This document shows, one piece after another, positions 15,451-23,691 of a DNA stretch of 39,819 bases (positions are counted from its first letter, which is position 1; every line of letters begins with the position of its first letter). Made by a program: the position numbers and the translations under genes. Origin of the DNA: an uncultured Clostridia bacterium (GTDB lineage Bacteria > Bacillota > Clostridia > Oscillospirales > Acutalibacteraceae); the NCBI GenBank assembly GCA_937876375.1, contig CALEHY010000023.1, forward strand, positions 1 to 39,819, written 5' to 3'. The notes beneath the pieces are model-generated. The model did not search any database and was not told the DNA's origin. It saw nothing but the letters and a program-made list of their open reading frames with translations.

Positions 15451-16737
15451 TTACTGAACATTTTTTAAATCACTAGTATTTAACGATATTGGCTTACGCT
15501 TGTTATTAGTCCTTATCAAAGGTGTCTCGCCATCTTTAATACAACTTTCGGTAACTACTACCTTTTCAACTGTATAATCAGATGGAATAGAAAACATAAG
15601 CTCATTTAGTATCGACTCAAATACAGAACGAAGACCTCTAGCGCCAGTTTTACGCTCAAGTGTAATATCTGCCATAGCCTCTAGTGCCTTTGGCTCAAAC
15701 TCAAGCTCAACATTGTCCATCTCAAAAAGCTTCTTGTACTGCTTTACAATGGAGTTCTTTGGCTCAGTCATAATCTTTACCAAAGCATCCTTATCAAGCT
15801 CATCAAGAGCGGTTAGAACAGGTATTCTACCAATAAGCTCTGGTATCAAACCATATTTAACAAGGTCGTGCTGGGTGATTTGCTTCATTGCGTCATCCTT
15901 TTCAGCCTTGTTCTTGTCTAAATCAGAGCCAAATCCAAGTGAGTTCTTACCAAGACGCTTCTCGATAATTTTATCAATACCATCAAATGCACCACCACAG
16001 ATAAACAAAATATTTGTAGTGTCGATCTGTATAAACTCTTGCTGTGGATGCTTTCTGCCACCTCCAGGTGGAACATTAGAAACTGTACCCTCAAGAATTT
16101 TTAATAGTGCTTGCTGAACGCCCTCACCACTAACATCACGAGTAATAGACCTGTTTTCACTCTTGCGTGAAATCTTGTCAATCTCGTCAACGTAAATGAT
16201 ACCACGCTGAGCTCTCTCGATATCAAAATCAGCTGCTTGGATAAGACGAAGAAGAATATTCTCAACGTCCTCACCAACATATCCAGCCTCTGTAAGAGTA
16301 GTTGCATCAGCAATAGCAAAAGGTACATTCAATATCTTCGCTAGTGTTTGTGCTAGCATTGTTTTACCAACACCGGTTGGACCAAGAAGCAAGATATTGC
16401 TCTTTTGAAGCTCTACGTCACCATCGTTGCCGTAAAAAATCCTCTTGTAATGGTTGTATACAGCAACAGATAATGCCTTCTTCGCCTCATCCTGTCCAAT
16501 AACATACTCATCAAGCTTTTGCTTGATTTCAATAGGTTTTGGTATAACAAAGCTTTCTTCATTTTTGGAGCTTTTTTGTGGAATATTTGAAACGCCATTG
16601 ATTAACTCGTTACACAAGCCGATACATTCGTCACAAATATACACACCTGGACCCTCTATTAACTTGTGAACCATTGATTCACTCTTGCCACAAAACGAGC
16701 ATCTTGCAACATTAGGTGTTGAATCATCTCTTGACAT
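15451..16737 (-). CDS. clpX: ATP-dependent Clp protease ATP-binding subunit ClpX
   Basis: A 428-residue AAA+ unfoldase that feeds substrates into ClpP. The N-terminal zinc-binding domain has C13, C16, C35 and C38. Walker A is GPTGVGKT (119-126) and Walker B is IIYVDEIDKI. The pore loop (AGYVGEDV), the RKSENRSITRDVSGEGVQQALLK region (sensor and arginine finger neighbourhood) and the IGF-type ClpP-docking loop (SLGFGSD variant) can be made out. The docking loop reads LGFG rather than the usual IGFG, a conservative change. It is 15 bp downstream of clpP in the classical tig-clpP-clpX order, and a strong terminator follows. Confidence 0.96.
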   Translation of the reverse strand: MSRDDSTPNVARCSFCGKSESMVHKLIEGPGVYICDECIGLCNELINGVSNIPQKSSKNEESFVIPKPIEIKQKLDEYVIGQDEAKKALSVAVYNHYKRIFYGNDGDVELQKSNILLLGPTGVGKTMLAQTLAKILNVPFAIADATTLTEAGYVGEDVENILLRLIQAADFDIERAQRGIIYVDEIDKISRKSENRSITRDVSGEGVQQALLKILEGTVSNVPPGGGRKHPQQEFIQIDTTNILFICGGAFDGIDKIIEKRLGKNSLGFGSDLDKNKAEKDDAMKQITQHDLVKYGLIPELIGRIPVLTALDELDKDALVKIMTEPKNSIVKQYKKLFEMDNVELEFEPKALEAMADITLERKTGARGLRSVFESILNELMFSIPSDYTVEKVVVTESCIKDGETPLIRTNNKRKPISLNTSDLKNVQ

Positions 16738-16752
16738 TAAATCAAAGCTCCC

Positions 16753-17343
16753 TTATCTTTTATCAATTACCTTGTCAACAAGACCATATTCCATAGCCTC
16801 TACAGCACTCATCCAATTATCACGATCAGTGTCCTTAACAAGTGTTTCGTAATCCTTGCCACAGTTCTCTGCAAGGATTCTATTAAGCTTTTCCTTAGTT
16901 TTAATAAGGTTTTTTGCAGCAATCTCTACGTCTGTAGCTTGACCCTTAATTCCAGAACCACCAACAAGTGGCTGATGAATTAGAATTTCGCTATTTGGTA
17001 GAGCGATACGCTTGCCCTTTGTACCACTTGATAGCAAGAATGCACCCATACTAGCAGCCATACCAACACAGATAGTTGATACGTCACACTTAATATAGTT
17101 CATTGTGTCATAAATTGCTAAACCAGCAGTAACAGAACCACCTGGTGAATTAATATATAGAGAAATATCCTTTTCGCTATCCTGACTCTCCAAAAATAGT
17201 AGCTGTGCAACTACTAACGAAGCTGTCTGATCATTGACCTCATCAGATAGAACAATAATTCTATCTGACAATAGTCGTGAAAAAATATCTACACTACGCT
17301 CACCAGAGCTAGATTGTTCGATAACATAAGGCATTGATGCCAT
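16753..17343 (-). CDS. clpP: ATP-dependent Clp protease proteolytic subunit ClpP
   Basis: A 196-residue self-compartmentalising serine protease. The catalytic triad is Ser98 (GMAASMG), His123 (LIHQP) and Asp171 (KDTDRDN), and the SPGGSVTAG oxyanion segment is intact. Length and motifs are typical. I start at the ATG at 17343 (MASMPYVIEQ), 11 bases after AAAGGA; a GTG at 17352 sits only 2 bases from that site and is unlikely. It is between tig and clpX, 34 bp after tig, and shares their promoter. It forms the degradation chamber for ClpX and other Clp ATPases. Confidence 0.96.
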   Translation of the reverse strand: MASMPYVIEQSSSGERSVDIFSRLLSDRIIVLSDEVNDQTASLVVAQLLFLESQDSEKDISLYINSPGGSVTAGLAIYDTMNYIKCDVSTICVGMAASMGAFLLSSGTKGKRIALPNSEILIHQPLVGGSGIKGQATDVEIAAKNLIKTKEKLNRILAENCGKDYETLVKDTDRDNWMSAVEAMEYGLVDKVIDKR

Positions 17344-17377
17344 TATAATCACTATCCTTTAAATTTAGTAAAAGAAA

Positions 17378-18658
17378 TTATGCTTTCTTTGCGCTATCAA
17401 CGATTAGGTCAACAGCCTTTCTTGTAACGATATCCTTTGAAAGCTGATCGTTAGTAACAGCAGCCTTAATCTGATCTGCCTCCATACCATACTGCTTAGC
17501 AAGCTTTGCAATCTCAGCCTCGATTTCCTCATCAGTAGCCTCAATCTTCTCAGCCTCAACGATAGCATCAAGAGCTAGTGTAATCTTAACCTGCTTCTTT
17601 GCACCCTCTGTGAACTGCTCCTTGAACTGCTCAACAGTCTGGCCAAGATACTGAAGATACATATTTAGGTCGATACCCTGCATCTGCATTCTGTAAGCAT
17701 AATCCTGAACCATCTCGTCAGCCTTCTGCTCGTTCATGCACTCTGGAATCTCTGCCTCCATACCATCGATAACCTGATCGATTAGCTGGTTCTCAAAGTC
17801 AACCTTTGCGTTCTTCTCTTTTGTCTCTGCAAGCTGCTTCTTAAGGTCATCCTTAAGCTCATCAAGAGTATCGAACTCTGATACGTCCTTTGCAAACTCA
17901 TCATCAAGCTCTGGAAGCTCCTTTGTCTTGATTTCGTGAATCTTGCACTTGAAAACAGCATCCTTGCCAGCAAGTGATGGCTCATACTCTTCTGGGAATG
18001 TTACATTAACGTCAAACTCGTCGTCAACATTGTGGCCAGCAACCTGCTCCTCAAAGCCAGGAATAAAGCTGTTTGAACCAAGCTCAAGTGGATAATTCTC
18101 ACCCTTACCACCGTCAAATGCAACGCCGTCAACAAATCCCTCAAAGTCGATCTCAGCTGTGTCGCCCATCTCTGCAGCTCTGTCCTCAACAGTAATAAGT
18201 CTGCTGTTTCTGTCCTGCATTGACTTTAGCTCGTTTTCGATTTCCTCATCAGAAACCTCAACGTCAATCATAGTAGCCTTTAGGCCCTTGTATTTGCCAA
18301 GCTTAACCTCTGGGTATGTAGTAACCTTCATTGTCATTTCAACGCCTTCAGCCTTGCTCATTACTGGTACGTCTAGATCATATGGCTGATCAACAACATT
18401 TAGTCCAGCCTCATCAAAAGCAGCTGTTACAGCATCTGGATATACAATCTCAAGAGCTTCCTCATAGAATGCGCCCTCGCCATATACCTTCTCAATCATG
18501 CCCTGTGTTGCCTTGCCCTTACGGAAGCCAGGGATCTGGATTGACTTTCTCTGCTTCATATAAGCAGTCTTACAAGCCTCTGTAAATGTTTCAGCGTCAA
18601 CAGTTACAACTAGCTCGTATGTGTTTGTATCTACTTTATTAGATGACTTAAGTGCCAT
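17378..18658 (-). CDS. tig: Trigger factor, ribosome-associated chaperone
   Basis: A 426-residue chaperone with the three trigger factor parts in order: the N-terminal ribosome-binding domain (signature GFRKGKATQGMIEKVYG, residues 44-60), the central FKBP-type peptidyl-prolyl isomerase domain (about 150-235, with GDTAEIDFEGFVDGVAFDGG and NFIPGFEEQ-like blocks) and an acidic helical C-terminal domain. It binds nascent chains at the ribosome exit. GGAGG precedes the ATG. It is the first gene of the tig-clpP-clpX operon, with a good SigA-type promoter upstream. High Lys/Glu content and length are normal for the family. Confidence 0.96.
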   Translation of the reverse strand: MALKSSNKVDTNTYELVVTVDAETFTEACKTAYMKQRKSIQIPGFRKGKATQGMIEKVYGEGAFYEEALEIVYPDAVTAAFDEAGLNVVDQPYDLDVPVMSKAEGVEMTMKVTTYPEVKLGKYKGLKATMIDVEVSDEEIENELKSMQDRNSRLITVEDRAAEMGDTAEIDFEGFVDGVAFDGGKGENYPLELGSNSFIPGFEEQVAGHNVDDEFDVNVTFPEEYEPSLAGKDAVFKCKIHEIKTKELPELDDEFAKDVSEFDTLDELKDDLKKQLAETKEKNAKVDFENQLIDQVIDGMEAEIPECMNEQKADEMVQDYAYRMQMQGIDLNMYLQYLGQTVEQFKEQFTEGAKKQVKITLALDAIVEAEKIEATDEEIEAEIAKLAKQYGMEADQIKAAVTNDQLSKDIVTRKAVDLIVDSAKKA

Positions 18659-18708
18659 AATAATGACCTCCTTAAATTAATTTACTTTATTTTTATCATC
18701 GAGCAAAT

Positions 18709-18737
18709 ATTATATCATATCGCCCAAAAAATTACAA
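18709..18737 (-). promoter_or_regulatory. SigA-type promoter of tig-clpP-clpX
   Basis: On the minus strand, TTGTAA (18737-18732), a 17-base spacer and TATAAT (18714-18709). The leader is about 45 bases. Confidence 0.65.
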
Positions 18738-18757
18738 TATATTATTTAAATAAATTA

Positions 18758-19438
18758 TTAATATATAAGCTTGGGTAAAAAGTTAAGCTTATCACACGAA
18801 ATCAGTTTGAAACTAATATCGTCAACAATATCATCAACAGCAATTTTTGCAGCTATACCATGAAGATGCCCATAATAGCATTTTTTTATACCATATTCAT
18901 TCAAAAGACTAATTATTTCATCACACCTGTTGTCTGTTGTAACTGGTGGATAATGTAAAAATACTATCTTCTCATCGCAGGTAGCACTATCAAGTGACAT
19001 TCTAATTCTGCCGAGTTCCCTATTTAGCACCTTTTCATCATGAGGTTCATCGGAATCAAAGTACCATCCACGACTACCACAAACTGAAATGCCATCAATA
19101 TCAAAAGAATTATTGTGCAAAATAGATATTGTATCAAATCCATTTTGTTCAATAAATTTATTCATCTTGTTATAAGTATTCCACCAATAATCATGATTTC
19201 CCTTTAAAATAATTTTCTTACCATTTAGCTTGTTGATAAAGTCAAAATCTGCATATAGCTCGTCAAAATTCATAGCCCAGCTAATATCGCCAGCTATAAC
19301 AACAGTATCCTTGTCAGATACGACGCTATTCCAATTTTTTTCTAACTTTGACACATAATCATTCCAGCCTGGAAACGAATCCATTGGCTTATCAGTGCCA
19401 AATGACAAGTGTGTATCAGCAATAGCAAATAGAGACAT
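18758..19438 (-). CDS. Calcineurin-like phosphoesterase (COG1768 type)
   Basis: A 226-residue soluble phosphoesterase with a full metal-binding set: ADTHLS (D8, H10), VVIAGDISWAMN, ILKGNHDYWW, VFLHYPP and CYYGHLHG. Spacing and length fit the COG1768 group of predicted phosphohydrolases. Unlike the membrane-anchored phosphoesterase at 6437, the D-x-H motif is intact and there are no membrane segments. I use the ATG at 19438 (MSLFAIADTH), with AAGGAG 6 bases upstream; an in-frame start at 19465 adds nine hydrophobic residues. It is transcribed alone, upstream of tig and divergent from the DUF1540 gene. The substrate is unknown. Confidence 0.88.
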   Translation of the reverse strand: MSLFAIADTHLSFGTDKPMDSFPGWNDYVSKLEKNWNSVVSDKDTVVIAGDISWAMNFDELYADFDFINKLNGKKIILKGNHDYWWNTYNKMNKFIEQNGFDTISILHNNSFDIDGISVCGSRGWYFDSDEPHDEKVLNRELGRIRMSLDSATCDEKIVFLHYPPVTTDNRCDEIISLLNEYGIKKCYYGHLHGIAAKIAVDDIVDDISFKLISCDKLNFLPKLIY

Positions 19439-19500
19439 AAAAACTCCTTGAATAATAAAATACAATCGGTCAAAAATATAATTGAAGGGAGTGAAATCAA

Positions 19501-19671
19501 ATGGAAAACAAAATTAATGGAATTTCATGTGAGGTACAAAACTGTGTACACCACGATATGTCAAACAACTGTACAGCCGGTCATATAGTTGTAGGTAACC
19601 AGACAGCAAAGAGTGTAACAGAAACAAAGTGTGAAACATTCAAATGCTGTGATACAGATTGCTGCAAATAA
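19501..19671 (+). CDS. Small Cys-rich DUF1540 protein
   Basis: A 56-residue protein, MENKINGISCEVQNCVHHDM and onward, with eight Cys (10, 15, 24, 44, 49, 50, 54, 55). The ISCEVQNCVHH--SNNCTAGHIVVG stretch is the DUF1540 pattern: three spaced Cys, then T/A-G-I-V. A Cys-rich tail (KCCDTDCCK) follows. GAAGGGAG is 7 bases before the ATG, the stop is TAA, and a terminator hairpin follows 11 bases later, so the gene is complete. The family is widespread in Firmicutes; metal binding is likely from the Cys pattern, but the role is unknown. It is divergent from the phosphoesterase and convergent with thrC. Confidence 0.88.
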   Translation: MENKINGISCEVQNCVHHDMSNNCTAGHIVVGNQTAKSVTETKCETFKCCDTDCCK

Positions 19672-19682
19672 GCAAACGAACA

Positions 19683-19712
19683 AAAAGTGGTGGCATAAAT
19701 GTCACCACTTTT
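19683..19712. terminator. Bidirectional terminator between DUF1540 gene and thrC
   Basis: A 10-bp perfect stem (19683-19692 with 19703-19712) whose flanks are A-rich on one side and T-rich on the other. It can terminate both the plus-strand DUF1540 gene and the minus-strand thrC. Confidence 0.8.
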
Positions 19713-19718
19713 AATTTA

Positions 19719-21212
19719 TTATAGCTGTAGAAGCTTAAATACCATCTCACTCATATTTTCTTTGTCACATACTTCTGTAAATCTAACAGTCTTATCCTTA
19801 AGTGACTTTAATGGTGTTGGAATATCCATACCAGTTGTCTTGTTTAGCTCCTCAACAATCTCAAACTCGTCCATATCATCAGCAATTGTCTTAATAGCTG
19901 AAAGGACGCTCTTTGAAAACTTATATGGTGAAGCTGTTGAGTCGATAACAGTTGGGATATCGTCATTTGTATCAGCTACATACTTTTCGTAAACATTAAC
20001 AGCTACAGCAGTATGAGTATCACATAGGTAACCAAATTCGTTATTGTATTTTTTAATTGTATCATTTACCTCATCCTCTGTTGAGCAACCAGCGTCAAAT
20101 ACGCTCTGAATATTAGCGATGAGCTCATCAGATACAGTATACTTACCATCAGTAGCAAGTCCGTTCATAAGGTCACGAACTGTAGCATCGTTCTCACCAC
20201 ACATATGATATAGTAGTCTCTCCAAATTAGATGAAATCAAGATATCCATAGATGGAGATGAGGTTGTGTAGAATGTTCTATTCTTGTTGTATTCACCTGA
20301 CTTTAAGAAATCAGTAAGAACATTATTAGAGTTTGAGGCACAGATAAGTTTCTTGATTGGTAGACCCATATTCTTTGCATAATATGCAGCAAGGATATTA
20401 CCGAAATTACCAGTTGGAACAACGACATTAATCTCATCACCAAGAGCAATTTTACCTTGATCAAGAAGATCGCAATATGTTGAGAAATAATAAACAATCT
20501 GTGGAACAAGACGACCCCAGTTGATTGAGTTAGCTGATGAGAAAGCCATATTCTTCTCTGCAAGCTGAGCCTTGATATCATCGTTAGTAAAGATTGACTT
20601 AACAGCGCTCTGTGCGTCATCAAAGTTACCATTTATAGCACAAACAGCTACATTCTCACCCTCTTGTGTGGTCATCTGAAGCTTCTGCATAGGTGATACA
20701 CCGTCTACTGGGTAGAATACTAAAATCTTTGTATTATCAACATTCTTAAAGCCTTCTAGTGCAGCCTTACCAGTGTCGCCAGAGGTTGCAACAAGGATAA
20801 CGATAGTCTTGCCATCAGCTGTTTTCTTTGCTGAAACAGTCATAAGATATGGCAAAAGCTGTAGAGCCATATCTTTAAATGCACATGTAGGACCATGCCA
20901 TAGCTCAAGAATGCTCTCGTTGCCATTTACATTAACTGTTGGAGCAATCTTGTCTGATGAGAATTTGGATGCCTCGTATGCACCCTCAACGCAGTAGTCA
21001 AGTTCTTCCTCTGTAAAATCAGTAAGAAAATCTCTGAGCACTGTCTTAGCTCTTTCTGTATATGGCATAGATACCATCTTGCCAATTTTATCTAGTGAAA
21101 ACTGTGGAAGCTCACATGGAACGAAAAGTCCGCCCTCTTCGCTAATTCCCTGTGCAATAGCTTGTGCAGCAGTAACCTTTATATCCTTATTTCTTGTAGA
21201 AGTATAAAGCAT
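19719..21212 (-). CDS. thrC: Threonine synthase
   Basis: A 497-residue PLP enzyme converting O-phospho-L-homoserine to L-threonine. It has the long class II (E. coli/yeast-like) architecture: an N-terminal segment (YTSTRN, GGLFVP), ELWHGPTCAFKDMALQ with the PLP lysine K113, the phosphate loop ATSGDTGKAALEG, the GNFGNILAAYYAKNMGLP block, and a C-terminal DSTASPYKFSKSVL segment. Length agrees with the class. GGAGGG is 6 bases before the ATG. It lies 31 bp after yraN on the same strand, so it may be the last gene of the rplS-rbgA-rnhB-yraN unit. No homoserine-pathway partner is in the window. Confidence 0.95.
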   Translation of the reverse strand: MLYTSTRNKDIKVTAAQAIAQGISEEGGLFVPCELPQFSLDKIGKMVSMPYTERAKTVLRDFLTDFTEEELDYCVEGAYEASKFSSDKIAPTVNVNGNESILELWHGPTCAFKDMALQLLPYLMTVSAKKTADGKTIVILVATSGDTGKAALEGFKNVDNTKILVFYPVDGVSPMQKLQMTTQEGENVAVCAINGNFDDAQSAVKSIFTNDDIKAQLAEKNMAFSSANSINWGRLVPQIVYYFSTYCDLLDQGKIALGDEINVVVPTGNFGNILAAYYAKNMGLPIKKLICASNSNNVLTDFLKSGEYNKNRTFYTTSSPSMDILISSNLERLLYHMCGENDATVRDLMNGLATDGKYTVSDELIANIQSVFDAGCSTEDEVNDTIKKYNNEFGYLCDTHTAVAVNVYEKYVADTNDDIPTVIDSTASPYKFSKSVLSAIKTIADDMDEFEIVEELNKTTGMDIPTPLKSLKDKTVRFTEVCDKENMSEMVFKLLQL

Positions 21213-21243
21213 TTTTATCCCTCCAAAATTTGTTTTATATATT

Positions 21244-21597
21244 TTATACTAAATCAAAAGCATTTTCAAGATGTATAAGCGATTTTATTTTATTATTACG
21301 CATATATATTTCAACAACATCAAATCTTGGTTGCAAATCTATCTTTGTGTCGGAAATGAAATAATTTGCAGTGGCGATAATCTTCTTTTGTTTTGCATCA
21401 TCGACGAACTCACGAGGTGTTGCAATAGATTTGTCACCTCTCATCTTAACTTCAACAAAAACAAGATAATTATCATCTGCACAAATCAAATCAATTTCAC
21501 CAAATCTAGAATGATAATTATGCTCGAGAATAGTATAATTCTTCTTTCGTAAATACACAGCAGCCTTTAGCTCTGCAATTTTGCCATAGTCTTTCAT
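21244..21597 (-). CDS. yraN: YraN/UPF0102 family endonuclease-like protein
   Basis: A 117-residue protein with the UPF0102 restriction-endonuclease-like core: GKIAELKAAVYLRKKNYTIL at the N-terminus, then FGEIDLICAD and VFVEVKMR, which provide the D and E-x-K of the nuclease fold, and later PRFDVVEI. The ATG at 21597 overlaps the rnhB stop (ATGA), so translation is coupled. An upstream TTG at 21612 would add five residues and lacks a better ribosome binding site. The family is often beside rnhB in bacteria. Nuclease activity is inferred from the motif only. Confidence 0.9.
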   Translation of the reverse strand: MKDYGKIAELKAAVYLRKKNYTILEHNYHSRFGEIDLICADDNYLVFVEVKMRGDKSIATPREFVDDAKQKKIIATANYFISDTKIDLQPRFDVVEIYMRNNKIKSLIHLENAFDLV

Positions 21598-22220
21598 TTC
21601 TTTGCATACCAAGTCTTTAAAAATGACTGACGATGAATTTCGCTAGGACCATATGTATCAAGCATTTCATAGTGTAACTTTGTGCCATATCCCTTGTGTT
21701 TATCAAACTTATACTGAGGATATTTTTCAGCCATTTCTAGCATATATCTATCCCTAGTCACCTTTGCAAGTATAGACGCAGCAGCAATACTAGCCGACCT
21801 AGCATCACCTTTTACTATAGTTCTCATAGGAATATCGAGTCCAGGTTCTTTATTACCATCAATCAGCGCAATATCAGGCTTAATATTAAGCCCTTCAACA
21901 GCACGGCGCATTGCCAAAAATGTTGCTTGAAGAATATTGATTTCATCAATTTCCTCTGCACTAGCCGTAGCGATGGAATATGCAAGTGCCTCATCCTTAA
22001 TCTTATCAAAAAGCATTTCTCTCTTCTTTTCTGAGAGCTTTTTTGAATCATTAACACCGTCAATTACATATCCCTTTGGCAATATAACAGCAGCTGCACA
22101 GACCGGTCCAGCAAGTGGTCCACGACCTGCCTCGTCAACACCACAAACTATATCAAATCCATCGTTAATTGCTTCATTTTCAAATTTTAGCCAATCTACA
22201 ACTTCAATTTCTTTCTTCAT
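21594..22220 (-). CDS. rnhB: Ribonuclease HII
   Basis: A 208-residue enzyme cutting the RNA strand of RNA-DNA hybrids and single ribonucleotides embedded in DNA. The RNase HII core is clear: CGVDEAGRGPLAGPVCAAAV with catalytic D29 and E30, NDSKKLSEKKRE, the ALIDGNKEP strand with the third acid, and ASIAAASILAKVTRDRYM. Length is typical. Its ATG shares a base with the rbgA stop (TAATG) and its stop overlaps yraN, so three genes are translationally linked. It is in the conserved rplS-rbgA-rnhB order. Confidence 0.96.
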   Translation of the reverse strand: MKKEIEVVDWLKFENEAINDGFDIVCGVDEAGRGPLAGPVCAAAVILPKGYVIDGVNDSKKLSEKKREMLFDKIKDEALAYSIATASAEEIDEINILQATFLAMRRAVEGLNIKPDIALIDGNKEPGLDIPMRTIVKGDARSASIAAASILAKVTRDRYMLEMAEKYPQYKFDKHKGYGTKLHYEMLDTYGPSEIHRQSFLKTWYAKK

Positions 22221-23083
22221 TATGGTAGCTCCAAGGTAAGTCGTCCTAGCTTACCACCTCTAAATTCATCAGTAACAATAACAGCAGCTCTTTCGTAATC
22301 GATTTCGCCACCCTTGATTAAAAAACCTCTTTTTTTGCCAATAAGTTCTAAAATTTCCCAACCTTGTAGACCCTCTACAGAATTAAGCTTATATCTCTCC
22401 TCAATAGCAGATGGTCTAGTCTGTGCAAGTGACTCTAGTAGTCTGCAAGCGAGCGTTTCTTGGTCGGTGATTTCATCCTTAATAGATCCAATAAATGCAA
22501 GCTTGTCGCCAACCTCTTGGTCCTCAAACTTTGGCCAAAGAACACCTGGTGTATCAAGTAGCTCAATACCATTGCCAACAACAAACCACTGATTTTGCTT
22601 TGTTACACCAGCCTTATCAGCAACCTTCGCCTTTGCATTCTTACCCATTCTGTTAATAAAAGATGATTTACCAGTATTTGGGATACCAACAACCATAAGA
22701 CGAAGTGGTTTGCCAGCCATACCCTTTGACTCATTACGCTCAATAGTCTTTTTTAGCGCTTGTTTAACAACAGAATCAAACTTGTTTAGCCCCTTGCCAG
22801 TTCTGCAATCTACAGCGATAGCATAATATCCCTTTGATTCAAAATACTTTAGCCACAATGACGTTGCATTAGGGTCAGCGACATCACATTTGTTTAGCAA
22901 AACAATCCTTGGCTTACCCTTAACTATTTCATCAATTTCTGGGTTGCGTGATGACATTGGTATACGAGCATCCAAGAGCTCAACAACACCATCAACTAGA
23001 TTTAACGATTCCTTGATTAGTCGTCTAGTCTTTGCCATATGTCCAGGAAACCACTGGACATTTTGTTTAATATACTCTGGCAC
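22220..23083 (-). CDS. rbgA: Ribosome biogenesis GTPase RbgA (YlqF)
   Basis: A 287-residue GTPase needed for late 50S subunit assembly. The circularly permuted G-motif order is visible: G4 NKCD (64-67), G1 GIPNTGKSS (133-141), G3 DTPG (177-180). WFPGHMAK at residues 11-18 is the family's N-terminal signature. The start is GTG at 23083, with GCAGGTG 5 bases upstream. It follows rplS by about 100 bp across a terminator-like hairpin and overlaps rnhB by one base. Pairing with rplS is conserved in Firmicutes and fits a shared ribosomal role. Confidence 0.95.
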   Translation of the reverse strand: MPEYIKQNVQWFPGHMAKTRRLIKESLNLVDGVVELLDARIPMSSRNPEIDEIVKGKPRIVLLNKCDVADPNATSLWLKYFESKGYYAIAVDCRTGKGLNKFDSVVKQALKKTIERNESKGMAGKPLRLMVVGIPNTGKSSFINRMGKNAKAKVADKAGVTKQNQWFVVGNGIELLDTPGVLWPKFEDQEVGDKLAFIGSIKDEITDQETLACRLLESLAQTRPSAIEERYKLNSVEGLQGWEILELIGKKRGFLIKGGEIDYERAAVIVTDEFRGGKLGRLTLELP

Positions 23084-23151
23084 AAAATCACCTGCCTTAT
23101 CATTAATCCATTATACAGAAAACTATGCAAAAAAGCAACAAAATAAAGAAA

Positions 23152-23176
23152 AAGCCGCATCCATAGGACACGGCTT
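23152..23176 (-). terminator. Terminator/attenuator hairpin after rplS
   Basis: AAGCCG at 23152-23157 pairs with CGGCTT at 23171-23176, and the inner TGTCC/GGATG extends the minus-strand RNA helix to 11 bp with a 3-base loop; TTTCTTTATTTT follows. Because rbgA continues on the same strand, it probably lowers downstream transcription rather than ending the unit. Confidence 0.75.
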
Positions 23177-23185
23177 ACGCTTTTC

Positions 23186-23530
23186 TTATTTAAGGTCTTC
23201 CTTAACCTTTGCAGCCTTACCAACTCTATCACGAAGATAGTATAGCTTAGCTCTTCTAACCTTACCGTAACGGATAACCTTAACGTCTACAACGTTTGGT
23301 GAGTGAAGTGGGAATACACGCTCAATACCTACGCCATAAGATACACGACGAACTGTGAATGTCTCAGATACGCCTGAACCCTTCTTAGCGATAACTGTGC
23401 CCTCGAACATCTGAATTCTTTCTCTCTGACCCTCACGGATGTTAACTGATACTCTTACTGTATCACCGATTGAAAATTTAGGAGTTGTCTCCTTGATGCT
23501 ATCATTAGCAATAATCTTAAGTGCGTCCAT
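23186..23530 (-). CDS. rplS: 50S ribosomal protein L19
   Basis: A 114-residue ribosomal protein at the 30S-50S interface. Family blocks are present throughout: FSIGDTVRVSVNIREGQRER, IQMFEGTVIAKKGSGVSETFTVRR, SYGVGIERVFPLHSP, VVDVKVIRYGKVRRAKLYYLRD. Length is standard. GGAGG is 8 bases before the ATG. It has its own strong promoter and a roughly 120-base leader, and it heads the rplS-rbgA-rnhB-yraN unit. trmD and rimM, which precede rplS in many bacteria, are absent here; a TIGR03936-type gene is upstream instead. Confidence 0.98.
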   Translation of the reverse strand: MDALKIIANDSIKETTPKFSIGDTVRVSVNIREGQRERIQMFEGTVIAKKGSGVSETFTVRRVSYGVGIERVFPLHSPNVVDVKVIRYGKVRRAKLYYLRDRVGKAAKVKEDLK

Positions 23531-23649
23531 TTTATTTCCTCCTTATTTTTATGAGATGTTCATATCAAATAAAACTGAAAGCGGACCATCTTCTAAAATG
23601 CGAAACGCTGACATTTTACGCATTGCAAGAGTATGCAACGGATAAATGC
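23531..23649 (-). promoter_or_regulatory. rplS leader, possible L19-type autoregulatory RNA
   Basis: Between the promoter and the rplS ribosome binding site the minus-strand RNA can form a hairpin AAAUG...CAUUU extended by AAUGCG/CGCAUU alternatives (within 23596-23626), so two pairings compete. Firmicutes are known to carry an L19 leader that binds its own product. I see structure but cannot confirm the consensus. Confidence 0.35.
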
Positions 23650-23655
23650 TGAATT

Positions 23656-23684
23656 ATAATATCACACATTGTAATAAAATGCAA
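23656..23684 (-). promoter_or_regulatory. SigA-type promoter of rplS with A-tract
   Basis: On the minus strand, an A-tract and GTC precede TTGCAT (23684-23679), followed by a 17-base spacer and TATTAT (23661-23656). The same layout precedes tRNA-Trp and secG. Confidence 0.7.
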
Positions 23685-23691
23685 GACTTTT

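Noticed and set aside
15713..16117. 134-codon plus-strand frame opposite clpX
   Set aside because: Shadow of a highly conserved gene.
19501..19671. DUF1540 gene as a SCIFF ranthipeptide precursor
   Set aside because: SCIFF peptides have a different six-Cys pattern and a radical SAM maturase beside them; none is adjacent here.
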